Part shown: positions 39,612 to 48,655 of the stretch, piece by piece | Layout of the letters: each line of letters starts with the position of its first letter | Position numbering within the stretch: the first letter of the stretch is position 1 | Assembly: GCA_002705055.1 (NCBI GenBank) | Contig: PAHY01000016.1 | Coordinates: 1-64,000, forward strand | From: Planctomycetota bacterium | Lineage (GTDB): Bacteria; Planctomycetota; UBA1135 | Reading direction: 5' to 3' | DNA length: 64,000 bases | The notes under the pieces: generated by a model | The model's database searches: none | The model's input: only the letters and a program-made list of their open reading frames with translations | What the model was told of the DNA's origin: nothing | Made by a program: the position numbers and the translations under genes

Positions 39612-42017
39612 TTGCGCGCGCGCACCCTTGGCCGCTTCGCTCTGCTGCTGATCGCGATCCTGCTGGTCGTCGACGTGCTGCGCAATCTGCCCGGCGAAGC
39701 CGAACCGCTGGGCGAAGGCCCCGCCGGCTTCCCCTGGCCGACGCGCGGTCTCGGCGAGATTTCGCTGGGGATGGAAGGGCGCTTTCTGCTCGACCTGGAA
39801 GAGCGCATCGAAACCGGCGAGGGCGGCAGTGAACGCGTGCCGCAGATGTCGCTCGCCGGCACCGACCCGCGCCCGCGCGAGGGCGGCATGGGTCTGCGCG
39901 ATGCGGTGATTCGCAGCTTCGGCGAAGGTGAGCGGCAAGGAGTGGTGCGCGTCCGGGTCGATGCCCCGGAAGCCTGGGTGCCGATGAGCACCGCGGAGGA
40001 TGGCACGCGCGAACTGGATCGCACTCGCGCCTGGAAGTTCCGCGAACCGGTCGTCGTACTGCCCGGCCTCGACGGCGCACCCGACTTCGTGCTGGAGACC
40101 GCCGAAGCAGAGCTCGATCCGCTGAGCAATGAGGTCTATTGCCCCGGCGAGTTCGTGCTGCGCTCGGCCGGGTTGCAGTTTCGCGGCTTCGGCTTGCGCC
40201 TGACCCCCGATCAGGATCGAGTGCGCTTCGGCGAAACCGATGGGCGCCTCAGCTGGGAACTCGAGCTGGAGCAGGGCGGAGTCCTGCGCGGTGCCAGCGA
40301 TGGCGGCGGTGAGCTGCTCGCGATCGCCGACGGCGAAGCGCTGCTCACCGTGGGCGCGCTCGCGGAATGCTGGCTGGAGCTGCCGGAGGCGAGCGGCCTC
40401 CCCGGCCGGCTCGAGACCCGCGGTTTCCAGTTGGCGCTGCGCGGCGCGCCGGAAGATGCCGAAGCGAACGCCGAGGGCGAAGAGAACGCGGTGGGAAGTT
40501 GGACTCCCCAGCACCTGGATGGCGAGGTCGAGACCTTCTGGGCCGGCGCCGCGCAGGTGCTCCTGGGCGGGCCCAGTTCGGTGGACTGGAACCCTCAAGG
40601 GGAGCTGCTTGGCCTGCTGATCGACGGGCCGATTCTCGCGCGCTCGCTTGAGCCGGAGGCGAGCTGGAATACGGCCCGCGGCGGCGCGCACAACGATGCG
40701 ATCACCGGCGAGCTCAGCCTTTGGGATCGCGTCGTGGCGCGCACCGCGCAGGCGGCGGTCTACGCCGACCTGGCCCGCGTCGACGCGGAGGGCAATCTGT
40801 TCGCGGACGGCGAACTCGTCGTCGCCACCGCGCAGGGCATCAGCTTTGCGCAGGGCCTAGAGAGTTCGCGCCTGGAAGAGAGTCTCTGGCTGAGCCAAGT
40901 GGTGGGCTTCCCCGCCAACGCCGAGGTCGATCGCATCGAAGCGCCGCGCATGCGCGCCGACGCCGATCAGTCCGCCGAGATCCCCGAGCGCTTCACGCTG
41001 CACGGTTCGGTCGATGAGCAGGCCTGGCAGTTCTCCGGGGATCGCCTGCGCAGTCGCCTCGATGCCGGAGGTCGGCAGGTGGCGGATGCACGCGGTGGTG
41101 TGCGCGGCACGATCGGCGATGCGCAGTGGTCGGGCGAGAGCCTCAGCCTGCGCGAAGGGCGCTTCGCCTTGAAGGGCGCCCCCTGCCAGGTCGAGCTGCC
41201 GCTTGAATCCGGCGGCGTCGCGGTGGGCACGGCGGAGACCGCGACCTACGCCGCGGACACGCTGCGGCTGCACGGCGCGCCGCGGGTGCGCGTTCCTGCT
41301 GCATCGCTGGGACTGGCCGGCGATTTCGTCACGATCGCTGCGCGCCAGGTGGAGCGGGCTCCGGATGGAGCCTGGGTGTTTGACCATGACCTGCGCTTCA
41401 CCGGCGCGATGCGAGGCACCGCGCGCCGCGCCGAGTGGTACCCCGATGGGCGCGTGCGCATCGAGCGCAACCGCGAGGACGAGATCCTGGTTGTGGACCT
41501 GGAAGACGGCACGACCGCCTGGCTGCACGCGCGGGTCATCGAGGGCTATCCGGACGGGCCGCTCGAGCTCAGCAGTGAGCTCGATCTTCGGGTGCTGGCA
41601 CCCGGCGAAGAGCACGTCGCGCACATTCTGGGGCGCCGCGCGGTCTTCCGCACCGACGGCGGCACCATCGAAGGACCGGTCACCATGAAGCAGGGCGAAC
41701 GGGAAGCTGCCGCGCAACGCGTCGAGTGGACCGGTGACCTGCGGCTCGGGCCGTACGTGCTCGATCTCTACGGCAACGCGTCCTTCTCCGCGCCGGAAGG
41801 CTCGGGCAAGGCGCACCGCATGCGCTACGAGAGCGAGGGAGACGCGCTGCAGCTGTTCCGCGGGCGCCGGCCGGCGTGGCTGCTGCTGCAGGGCACCCGC
41901 GAGCTGACCGCCGACTGGATCCGCACGATCCTCGGCGAGCGCTTGATTGAGTCGCGCAATGGGGTCGTCGTCCCCCACCAAGAAGCGAGCGAAGCCGACG
42001 GAGGGACCCCGCAATGA
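39612..42017 (+). CDS. LptC/LptA-like (OstA-type) envelope protein, large form
   Basis: 801 residues, TTG start three bases after kdsC. One N-terminal membrane helix (about 8-25, RFALLLIAILLVVDVL) is followed by a long periplasmic beta-rich region with repeated strand patterns of the LptC/LptA jellyroll kind (FVLRSAGLQFRGFGLRL, AERVEWTGDLRLGPYVLDLY-like). It lies between kdsC and lptD, so it probably forms the periplasmic bridge that carries LPS from the inner membrane to LptD. It is much larger than LptC (about 190) or LptA (about 185), and may combine several such modules. Family call is moderate. Confidence 0.58.
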   Translation: MRARTLGRFALLLIAILLVVDVLRNLPGEAEPLGEGPAGFPWPTRGLGEISLGMEGRFLLDLEERIETGEGGSERVPQMSLAGTDPRPREGGMGLRDAVIRSFGEGERQGVVRVRVDAPEAWVPMSTAEDGTRELDRTRAWKFREPVVVLPGLDGAPDFVLETAEAELDPLSNEVYCPGEFVLRSAGLQFRGFGLRLTPDQDRVRFGETDGRLSWELELEQGGVLRGASDGGGELLAIADGEALLTVGALAECWLELPEASGLPGRLETRGFQLALRGAPEDAEANAEGEENAVGSWTPQHLDGEVETFWAGAAQVLLGGPSSVDWNPQGELLGLLIDGPILARSLEPEASWNTARGGAHNDAITGELSLWDRVVARTAQAAVYADLARVDAEGNLFADGELVVATAQGISFAQGLESSRLEESLWLSQVVGFPANAEVDRIEAPRMRADADQSAEIPERFTLHGSVDEQAWQFSGDRLRSRLDAGGRQVADARGGVRGTIGDAQWSGESLSLREGRFALKGAPCQVELPLESGGVAVGTAETATYAADTLRLHGAPRVRVPAASLGLAGDFVTIAARQVERAPDGAWVFDHDLRFTGAMRGTARRAEWYPDGRVRIERNREDEILVVDLEDGTTAWLHARVIEGYPDGPLELSSELDLRVLAPGEEHVAHILGRRAVFRTDGGTIEGPVTMKQGEREAAAQRVEWTGDLRLGPYVLDLYGNASFSAPEGSGKAHRMRYESEGDALQLFRGRRPAWLLLQGTRELTADWIRTILGERLIESRNGVVVPHQEASEADGGTPQ

Positions 42018-44401
42018 TGTGGGCGGCGCTTGTCCTCCTGGGTCTGGCTCAGGAGCCCGCCGAACGGGTGCCCGCAGAGCCGCCGACTGCGGTGAAGCAG
42101 GAGCTGCGCTACGCCAACGTCGTCTCCGAGCGGGTCGGCGACGAGATCCACTACGACTTTCGCGACGTGGAGCTGATTCAGACCGATCTGCGCATGCGCG
42201 CGGATCGGGTGTTCCTGCGCCTGGCGCGCGAACCGTATCAGGAGGTCATCAGCGGCTCCCGTTTGCTCGGTGACATCAGCAGCGAGCTGATCGGTCAGCC
42301 GGGCCAGCCGGTGCAGGACGCCCTGGTTCTTGAACTGCGGCTACAAGGCGACGTCGTCCTGGAACGCGCGGACGGCGTGTTGCGCTGTGCCTGGGCCGCT
42401 CACCAGCCGCCGTTGGGGATCGCCACCTTCTATCAGGCCGAGCTGACTATGCGCGGCGACCTCGGGCCGCGTGGCTGGCCCTGGCGTCTGCGCGCCCACA
42501 CCCTGCAGGAGTTCGCCGACGGTTCGCTGCGCGCTCGCCGCGCTCAGCTCACAGCCTGTGATCTTGACGAGCCCGCTTATGCGTTGGCCATGCTGCAGCT
42601 GAACGGAACGCCTGACGCCGAGGGCAACTACGTCTGGACCCCCAGCGCGCCGTGGATCGAGATCAATGATCGCCGCATTCTGCCGATGCCGGCCTTTGAC
42701 TTCCGCACCGGCGAAGAAGACGGCAGCTTCGGCCTGCGCAGCGTGCGGATCTCGTCGGGTCGACAGCTGGGCACCGCGGTCGAGCTGGGCTTCGCTTCGA
42801 GCACACCGTGGAATGAAGGCAAGCTGGACTGGCGGCTCTTTCCGTCGATCTCGACGCGCCGCGGCTTTCCGTTGCGCACCACGCTAAAGCACACGCGGCC
42901 CGGCTACGTCGGGGACTGGGACTTCTTCGTGTTGCAGGACGGCGCCGATGACGTCAACGTGCTGCGCAATCGAGTCGCGCGCGACAACGATCTGCGCTGG
43001 CGGCTTCGGCTCGACAACCGCTTCCACCTTTCGGAGCTGTGGCGACTGGATGCGGACCTCGCGCTGACCAGCGACCCGATCGTCGACCCCGAGTTCTTCC
43101 GCGAAGAGTGGCGTGACCAGGACGACGCCCTGAGCGAGCTCTATCTGCGCCGCCAGACCGAGGACGATCACTTCTCGGTCCGCGCGACCGTGCGCCTGGA
43201 TGACGTCGGCTACACCCCCCTGGGGGCTTATGGTCGACCGGGTAGTCCGCAGCCGCAGCAGCTCGATCTGCTCCCGCGCTTGCAGTACGAGTCGTTCTCG
43301 CGCACGCTTGGCGCATGGGAAAGCGGCGGCTTGGGCGGGCATGACCGACTGAGCCCGGTCCAGTTCCGCTGGGGAGCGGACCTCGGTCGCTTCGACCTGC
43401 GCGCGCTCGACATCGACGCACCCGGATCGCGTCGGCCCTTCAGCGCTCGCCCCGATCAGACGCGCGACCGCTTCCGCGCCTGGGCGGAAGTCGATACGCA
43501 GCTGCTCGCCGGCCCTGCGGTGCTGCGACCCGGCGTGCGCACCGAGTTTGGCGCCGTCCATGACGCCTCCGGCGAAGGCGGAGACACGACTTCGTCTATC
43601 GAGGCCTTTGTAGAAGCGAGCTTTGCTTTGGAACGTCGCTATGAGAATGGCTGGGTCCATCGGGTCCGCCCTTCGATTCGGCTGCGCGATCTGCGGATGT
43701 TCGACGACCCAAGCGCCGACTGGTATCCCTTCGAGCTGTTCGACCGCCGCCGCCCCGGCCAAGCGATCGAAGCCTCCCTGCGACAGATCTGGTACGGGCC
43801 GAGTCGCCATCAGCCCTGGCTCGACCTGGAGCTGCTGGTTCCCTATTACCCGGATGTCGATAAGCCGCTTGAGAGCGAGACCTTTCCGAGTTTGCGAATC
43901 GGGCAGGACTCTAGTCCGTGGGGCCCCACGGAGCTCCGCGGCATCTGGAATCCGGGCGTGCGGCAAGGCATGTTGCGTGGCATCCGAGCGTCCAGCAACC
44001 TGCGCTACCGTTGGGACACCGACTCGGTGGAAGAGTGGTACGGCACCCTCAGCTTGGCCCCGCAGGACAACTGGCGCATTTCGCTCAACCGCCGGCTGCT
44101 CAACCTGCCCGAAGATCCGGACTCGGCTTTCAAGTCGCTCGGCTACAGCGTCGACTGGAGAATCAACGAGACCTTCGAACTGCGCGGCGGCCGGACCTTC
44201 TCCGCCCGCGGCAACTCGACCACCAGCACGCGCTACGGCCTGGTCTACTATGGCCACGGCTTCGCCTTTGAGTTCTACACCTCGCGGAACGACTTCACGG
44301 GCGAGTCGCGGTACGGCGTGAACATCATGCCCTGCTTCCTGGTCGAGCGCTTCCGCAACGAGCCCGAGTCCCCGAGCTTGGCGAACCGCCTAGAATACTG
44401 A
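42014..44401 (+). CDS. lptD: LPS-assembly outer-membrane protein LptD
   Basis: 795 residues. Short signal-like start (MMWAALVLLGLAQ), an OstA-like N-terminal domain (about 30-190, VELIQTDLRMRADRVFLRL) and a long beta-barrel with many aromatic strands (RVRPSIRLRDLRMFDDPS, YGLVYYGHGFAFEFYTSRND). It inserts LPS into the outer leaflet of the outer membrane with LptE. It overlaps the LptC/A-like gene by 4 nt and precedes tatA. The paired cysteines typical of E. coli LptD are not evident. Confidence 0.82.
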   Translation: MMWAALVLLGLAQEPAERVPAEPPTAVKQELRYANVVSERVGDEIHYDFRDVELIQTDLRMRADRVFLRLAREPYQEVISGSRLLGDISSELIGQPGQPVQDALVLELRLQGDVVLERADGVLRCAWAAHQPPLGIATFYQAELTMRGDLGPRGWPWRLRAHTLQEFADGSLRARRAQLTACDLDEPAYALAMLQLNGTPDAEGNYVWTPSAPWIEINDRRILPMPAFDFRTGEEDGSFGLRSVRISSGRQLGTAVELGFASSTPWNEGKLDWRLFPSISTRRGFPLRTTLKHTRPGYVGDWDFFVLQDGADDVNVLRNRVARDNDLRWRLRLDNRFHLSELWRLDADLALTSDPIVDPEFFREEWRDQDDALSELYLRRQTEDDHFSVRATVRLDDVGYTPLGAYGRPGSPQPQQLDLLPRLQYESFSRTLGAWESGGLGGHDRLSPVQFRWGADLGRFDLRALDIDAPGSRRPFSARPDQTRDRFRAWAEVDTQLLAGPAVLRPGVRTEFGAVHDASGEGGDTTSSIEAFVEASFALERRYENGWVHRVRPSIRLRDLRMFDDPSADWYPFELFDRRRPGQAIEASLRQIWYGPSRHQPWLDLELLVPYYPDVDKPLESETFPSLRIGQDSSPWGPTELRGIWNPGVRQGMLRGIRASSNLRYRWDTDSVEEWYGTLSLAPQDNWRISLNRRLLNLPEDPDSAFKSLGYSVDWRINETFELRGGRTFSARGNSTTSTRYGLVYYGHGFAFEFYTSRNDFTGESRYGVNIMPCFLVERFRNEPESPSLANRLEY

Positions 44402-44405
44402 GGTC

Positions 44406-44897
44406 ATGCCGCTAGCTTTCATCGGCGGAGTCGAGTTGTTGATGGTCCTGCTTGTCGGGCTGCTGCTGTTTGGCGGCAAGCTTCCCGACATTGCCAAGGA
44501 TCTCGGGCGCACCTTCTTCAAGGCCAAGCGCTCGCTCGACGAGATCCGCCGCGAGTCAGGGATCGACGACGCGCTGCGCGACCTCGAACGGGAGAGCCGC
44601 GACCTGAATCGCACCGCGCAGGACATCGCGGCCGAGGCCCGCGCGGCGGCGCAGGACGTGCCGGACTGGCGCCAGGCACTCGATCCGAGCGCCGGCCCCG
44701 ACCACAGCGAGGCGATCGCAGAGGCCGAGGCCGAAGCAGGGCCGGAGTCCGAAACCGGATCCGAGGCCACATCCGGCCCTGAAAACCCCGATTCCGAGCC
44801 GTCCGAGCCCGAAGAATCGACTCAGGAGCCGGCCGGCGAGGCGGAACGGCGACGGGATTCTCAACAATCGGCCCCCGAAAGCAACGACGCCAAGTAA
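44406..44897 (+). CDS. Twin-arginine translocase subunit TatA/TatB
   Basis: 163 residues. N-terminal membrane helix (FIGGVELLMVLLVGLLLFGG), then the amphipathic helix KLPDIAKDLGRTFFKAKRSL that follows the FG-K-LP hinge of TatA/TatB, and a long acidic Glu/Ala/Ser tail. The length and tail are more like TatB than TatA. It takes part in the export of folded proteins. It follows lptD by 4 nt. No tatC is in the window. Confidence 0.82.
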   Translation: MPLAFIGGVELLMVLLVGLLLFGGKLPDIAKDLGRTFFKAKRSLDEIRRESGIDDALRDLERESRDLNRTAQDIAAEARAAAQDVPDWRQALDPSAGPDHSEAIAEAEAEAGPESETGSEATSGPENPDSEPSEPEESTQEPAGEAERRRDSQQSAPESNDAK

Positions 44898-44940
44898 AGC
44901 GCTTCTATGAAACGACTTAGGTCGTTTCTCGCGCGCTTTT
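44896..44940 (+). terminator. Intrinsic terminator after tatA/B
   Basis: An inner stem GAAACGAC (44909-44916) / GTCGTTTC (44921-44928) with a TTAG loop is extended by AAAGCGC (44896-44902) / GCGCTTT (44933-44939); TTTT is part of the 3' end. The hairpin overlaps the stop codon. Confidence 0.8.
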
Positions 44941-44960
44941 CCCCAGCCAGGGCAGTCCTT

Positions 44961-44978
44961 TCCCCAGGTTTTCCACAG
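44961..44978 (+). repeat. 18-nt sequence shared with the dnaA-dnaN gap, containing a DnaA-box-like site
   Basis: TCCCCAGGTTTTCCACAG occurs here and, on the other strand, at 63677-63694. It contains TTTTCCACA, one base from the DnaA box TTATCCACA. Here it lies in the 116 nt between the convergent tatA/B and moaB genes. Confidence 0.5.
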
Positions 44979-45013
44979 TCCGCTCCCTGCGCGGCGTCTC
45001 GTTTTGGGACGGC

Positions 45014-45541
45014 TTAGTACAGCAGGCTGCTGACCGAGCAGGGCTTGGTCCGGGCATCCAATTGCGGAATCAAAATCTGCTCCAGGGCCAGGCGGCAGGC
45101 GCCGGTCGATCCGGGCAGCGCCCAGATCACCTTGCCCTGAGCCAGACCCGCGCAGGCCCGGGACTGCATCATCGCCGTCCCGATCTCTTCGAAGGAGAGC
45201 ATCCGAAACAGCTCGCCGAAGCCGGGAATCGGCTTCTCAAACAGCGCCTCGACCGCCTCCGGGGTGACATCGCGCGGGGTCATGCCGGTCCCACCCGTGA
45301 CCACGATGGTGTGGACTCCCTCGCGAGCCAGCTGCGCGCGGCAGGCGGCCTGGATGGCCTCGACCTCGTCCGGCACGACCTCCCGGTGCTCCACCTGATG
45401 ACCCGCGGCTTCGAAACCGTCCTGGAGGAACTGCCCCGACTTGTCGTCTGCCAGGGTGCGCGTGTCGGAGACCGTCAGAATCGCCACGCCGAGCGGACGG
45501 AACGGGCGGGCTTCGGTTTGGCCGTGAGCGGTGGTGGTCAT
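45014..45541 (-). CDS. moaB: MoaB/MogA-family molybdenum cofactor protein
   Basis: 175 residues of the MoCF-binding fold: VAILTVSDTRTLADDKSGQF, GVHTIVVTGGTGMTPRDVTP (molybdopterin-binding GGTG), PGFGELFRMLSFEEIGTAMM and IWALPGSTGACRLAL. MoaB/MogA proteins adenylylate molybdopterin or support that step. It overlaps the beta-CASP nuclease gene by 4 nt. No other moa genes are in the window. Confidence 0.88.
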   Translation of the reverse strand: MTTTAHGQTEARPFRPLGVAILTVSDTRTLADDKSGQFLQDGFEAAGHQVEHREVVPDEVEAIQAACRAQLAREGVHTIVVTGGTGMTPRDVTPEAVEALFEKPIPGFGELFRMLSFEEIGTAMMQSRACAGLAQGKVIWALPGSTGACRLALEQILIPQLDARTKPCSVSSLLY

Positions 45542-46995
45542 GGGTTCAGCGAAAAGACTTGGTGCGGCGCCGGTTCCTCGATGCGCCGATAGCCGCGGTT
45601 CTTCAAGGTCCCGCGCAGAGCTTCGCGCGCATCGTCCTCGCCGTGCACCAGGAACAGCACTGCGGCCTGCTTCGCCAGCGGGCTGAGCGCATCGAGCAGG
45701 TCATCGCGGTCGGCGTGGGCCGAGAAACCGTGCATGGTCGTGATCCGCGCGCGCACCGGGACAGTCGTGCCGAGCAGGCGCACCTCGCGCGCGCCATCGA
45801 CTAGCCGGCGCCCCAGAGTGTGCTGCGCCTGGAAGCCGACGGCGAGCACTTCGCAATCTTCGCGCGGCAGGCCGTGCTTCAGGTGGTGCAGAATCCTTCC
45901 CTGCTCCATCATGCCTGAGGCGCTGAGCAGGATGAGCGGGTCCTCGCGGAGGTTCATCGACTTGGACTCTTCCGGCGACTCCAGGAACTGCACCCCGGGG
46001 CAGAGGCGCACTTCATCGCCGCGCTCGCCCCCGCCGAGCTCGCGCAGCGCCTGTTCATTGAACAGATGGGAGTAACGTCGCACGAGCCGCGTGGCCGCAG
46101 TGGCGAGCGGGCTGTCTACATAGACCGGGACGCGCGGCACGATTCCCTCGTGGAAGATGCGGCCCAGGGTGTAAAGCACATCCTGGGTCCGGCCCACTGC
46201 AAACGCGGGGATCAGCAGCTTGCCGCAGCCTCGCTCGAGCAGGCGCTCGATGGCAGCGCACAGCTCGCCGCGCATGCCATCGAAGTCCGGGTGCTGCCGA
46301 TCACCGTAGGTGCTCTCGCTGATCACGATGTCGGCCGGCAGCAGCGGCTCGGGCGCGCGCAACAGCGGCAGCCCGCTGCGCCCATAGTCGCCGGTGAAGA
46401 CCAGGCGCCAGACGTGACCGTCTTCCTCGATCTCGCCCTCGACCCAGGCGCTGCCCAGGATGTGGCCGGCGTCGTGGAAGCGGAAGCGCATGTTGGCGGT
46501 GGCCTGAAACCACTCGCCGTAACGATGGCCGACGAATCGCTTCAGCGCCTCCTCGACATCCGCCTTCTGGTAGAGCGGTTCGATCAGCTCGGGCTTGGGG
46601 GAGCGCTTCTTGCGATCGCGATGCTTGCGCCGCTCCTTATCCCAGTCCTTCAGCCGGTGCTTGTTCAGATAACTCGCATCCTTGTCGAGGATGTGCGCGC
46701 AGTCCATGAGCAGCAACTCACAAAGGTCGCGCGTGGCCTGCGTGGCGTGAACGGATCCGGCAAAGCCGTTGCGCACCAGCACCGGCAGGCGCCCCGAGTG
46801 ATCGACGTGCGCGTGCGACTGCACCACCGCATCGATCCGCGTCTCCTCGAAGCCGAACTGCTGGTTCCATTCGCGGACTTCGTTGCGCCGCCCCTGGAAC
46901 AGGCCGCAGTCCAGCAGCACCGTCGAGCCGCCGGCCCGGATGCGGTGACAGCTCCCGGTGACGCCATGCGCTGCACCGTGAAAACTCAACTCCAT
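45538..46995 (-). CDS. MBL-fold beta-CASP exonuclease/RNase
   Basis: 485 residues. The metallo-beta-lactamase part has HAHVDH (residues 61-66) and a FTGDYGRSGLPLL aspartate; the beta-CASP part has SESTYGDRQHP, LLIPAFAVGRTQDVLYTLGR and LILSASGMMEQGRILHHLKH, ending with the RMM-like domain (MHGFSAHADRDDLLDAL). These are RNA 3'-end or mRNA-processing nucleases of the YSH1/CPSF73 type. It overlaps rnhC by 10 nt. Confidence 0.88.
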   Translation of the reverse strand: MELSFHGAAHGVTGSCHRIRAGGSTVLLDCGLFQGRRNEVREWNQQFGFEETRIDAVVQSHAHVDHSGRLPVLVRNGFAGSVHATQATRDLCELLLMDCAHILDKDASYLNKHRLKDWDKERRKHRDRKKRSPKPELIEPLYQKADVEEALKRFVGHRYGEWFQATANMRFRFHDAGHILGSAWVEGEIEEDGHVWRLVFTGDYGRSGLPLLRAPEPLLPADIVISESTYGDRQHPDFDGMRGELCAAIERLLERGCGKLLIPAFAVGRTQDVLYTLGRIFHEGIVPRVPVYVDSPLATAATRLVRRYSHLFNEQALRELGGGERGDEVRLCPGVQFLESPEESKSMNLREDPLILLSASGMMEQGRILHHLKHGLPREDCEVLAVGFQAQHTLGRRLVDGAREVRLLGTTVPVRARITTMHGFSAHADRDDLLDALSPLAKQAAVLFLVHGEDDAREALRGTLKNRGYRRIEEPAPHQVFSLNP

Positions 46996-47933
46996 GGCAA
47001 GCCCTCCGCAATCCGTTTCACGTTGGCAAAGTGCAGCTTCGCGACCTGCCCCAGCTCGGCCCGCCCATGCAGCTTGAGAAAGCGGCGCAAGGCCGGTGGC
47101 ACGGGCGCCCCGCTACCCAGTGGAAGATCGCAGGCCCACTGATCGCGCAGCGCCTCCATCTGCACCAGGAAAGCCTCGCGCGCGAGAACCGATGCCGCAG
47201 CAACCGCCGCTTCCGCTTCGGCGCGCGGGATCTCGATCACCTGCAGGCCGGCCGCCTGTTCGGCCAGCGCGTGGCGCACTGGTTCGCGTGGGCTGAATCG
47301 GTCCACGACCGCGGCCTCCATGCGGGTCTCTTCATACAGACTGAGAAGGACTTCGGTGTGCAGGCGCGTGAGCAGCGTGTTGACGTTGCTTCCGGCTTCA
47401 CGGTGCGCTTCGTTGTAGGCGGCGGGACTCAAGCTGCGCTCGGCAAAGGGATAGTGCTCGCGAATCCACGGCGCCAGAACTCGCACCCGCTGATCGGAGA
47501 GCGCTTTCGAATCGGTGACTCCTGCTTCGATCAGTTCGGCGCGCTGGCCCTGGCTTACCGCGACGGCCGCGACAGTCAGGCCACCGAAGCTGTCGCCCTT
47601 GCCGGCCTCATCGCTGCCGAGTCGATCCGGCCCCAGGGCGGCGCAGGCCTCGGGGCCGCTGGTCGAAGTCGAAGCGGAGGCTCCACGGTCCGCGCTCTTC
47701 TTGCTCGGCTCGGGCATCGCCCCGCCGAGGAAGCGCGCGGCGAAGCCGTCCACCCCTTTGCCCTGCACAACCAACTTGCCGCTGCGGTAGAGACTGGCGA
47801 CCACGCCCTCGCCGCGGGCCTGAAAGAAGGCGTGCGCCAGCGGGCGTTCTTCAAAGCCGGCATCCGCCAGCGCTCGGCGCAAGGCCTCGGCGCGCGCCGG
47901 CGGGTAGCGGAAGACTTCCGTGCGCTGCGTCAT
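46986..47933 (-). CDS. rnhC: Ribonuclease HIII
   Basis: 315 residues. N-terminal substrate-binding domain (FRYPPARAEALRRALADAGF, GVVASLYRSGKLVVQGKG) followed by RNase H fold with GSDEAGKGDSFGGLTVAAV (Asp108-Glu109), GVTDSKALSD and AVAAASVLAREAFL. The TBP-like N-domain and the DEAGKGD motif identify RNase HIII rather than HII. It cleaves RNA in RNA-DNA hybrids. It sits between a DUF374 acyltransferase and the beta-CASP nuclease, overlapping both slightly. Confidence 0.92.
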   Translation of the reverse strand: MTQRTEVFRYPPARAEALRRALADAGFEERPLAHAFFQARGEGVVASLYRSGKLVVQGKGVDGFAARFLGGAMPEPSKKSADRGASASTSTSGPEACAALGPDRLGSDEAGKGDSFGGLTVAAVAVSQGQRAELIEAGVTDSKALSDQRVRVLAPWIREHYPFAERSLSPAAYNEAHREAGSNVNTLLTRLHTEVLLSLYEETRMEAAVVDRFSPREPVRHALAEQAAGLQVIEIPRAEAEAAVAAASVLAREAFLVQMEALRDQWACDLPLGSGAPVPPALRRFLKLHGRAELGQVAKLHFANVKRIAEGLPWS

Positions 47934-48655
47934 TTCCCTTCCTGCTCGAGCAGCTCGGCGGCACGAGCCTGCATGGTTTCGATTGCTTCGGCCAGCGCGG
48001 CCTGCGCCCGTTCCAGAGCCTGTTCATCACGCAGGACCTCCCGATCAAACTGCATCGGCGCGGAATAGCAGCATTGGACGCGCGTAAACGGCTTGGGGAA
48101 CTCCATGCGATCCCAGGATCCCAAGGCCCAACGTCGGCGCGAAGCAAAACCCGTGGCAATCACGGGGCGCTGGCTGAGTGCGGCCAGGTAGATCGCGCCG
48201 GGCGCCACGCTATGGCGCGGGCCGCGCGGACCGTCCGGCGTCAGCACCAGCCCCCACGCAGGGTCGGCTCGACGCACCATCTCGCGCAGCGCGCGCGCAC
48301 CCCCGCGGCTGGTCGATCCGCGCACCGTGCGATAGCCCATCGACTCGATCGAGCGCGCGATGATCTCGCCGTCGCGGTGGCTCGAGACCAGCACTTCAAG
48401 CTGCTCCCCCCGGTGCACCGCGCTGCCCGCGGGCACGTTCTGGTGCCACATCACGTAGATCGGCCGCTGCCCGGTGTCGCTGCGCTGCGCGAAATGTTCC
48501 AAGCCCTCGCGGCGAATCCTCCAGCTGCGACCGAGCGCGCGTAACAGCCAAGGACCAAGCGCACCGGCCAGCCAGGCCAGGACGCGCTTGGTCCTTTTCG
48601 ATTTCTTCGTTCGAGTTGGGTCCACCGCGCGAAGCGGCAGCCATCCATCAACCAT
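47930..48655 (-). CDS. DUF374 / lysophospholipid acyltransferase-like protein
   Basis: 241 residues from the ATG at 48655, which overlaps the stop of the previous gene by eight bases. A basic start and one hydrophobic segment precede YVMWHQNVPAGSAV, VLVSSHRDGEIIARSIESMG and GLVLTPDGPRGPRHSVAPGA, the DUF374 pattern related to glycerolipid and lipid A acyltransferases. It would add an acyl chain to an envelope lipid; the substrate is not known. It may feed the LPS genes 6 kb away. Confidence 0.82.
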   Translation of the reverse strand: MVDGWLPLRAVDPTRTKKSKRTKRVLAWLAGALGPWLLRALGRSWRIRREGLEHFAQRSDTGQRPIYVMWHQNVPAGSAVHRGEQLEVLVSSHRDGEIIARSIESMGYRTVRGSTSRGGARALREMVRRADPAWGLVLTPDGPRGPRHSVAPGAIYLAALSQRPVIATGFASRRRWALGSWDRMEFPKPFTRVQCCYSAPMQFDREVLRDEQALERAQAALAEAIETMQARAAELLEQEGK

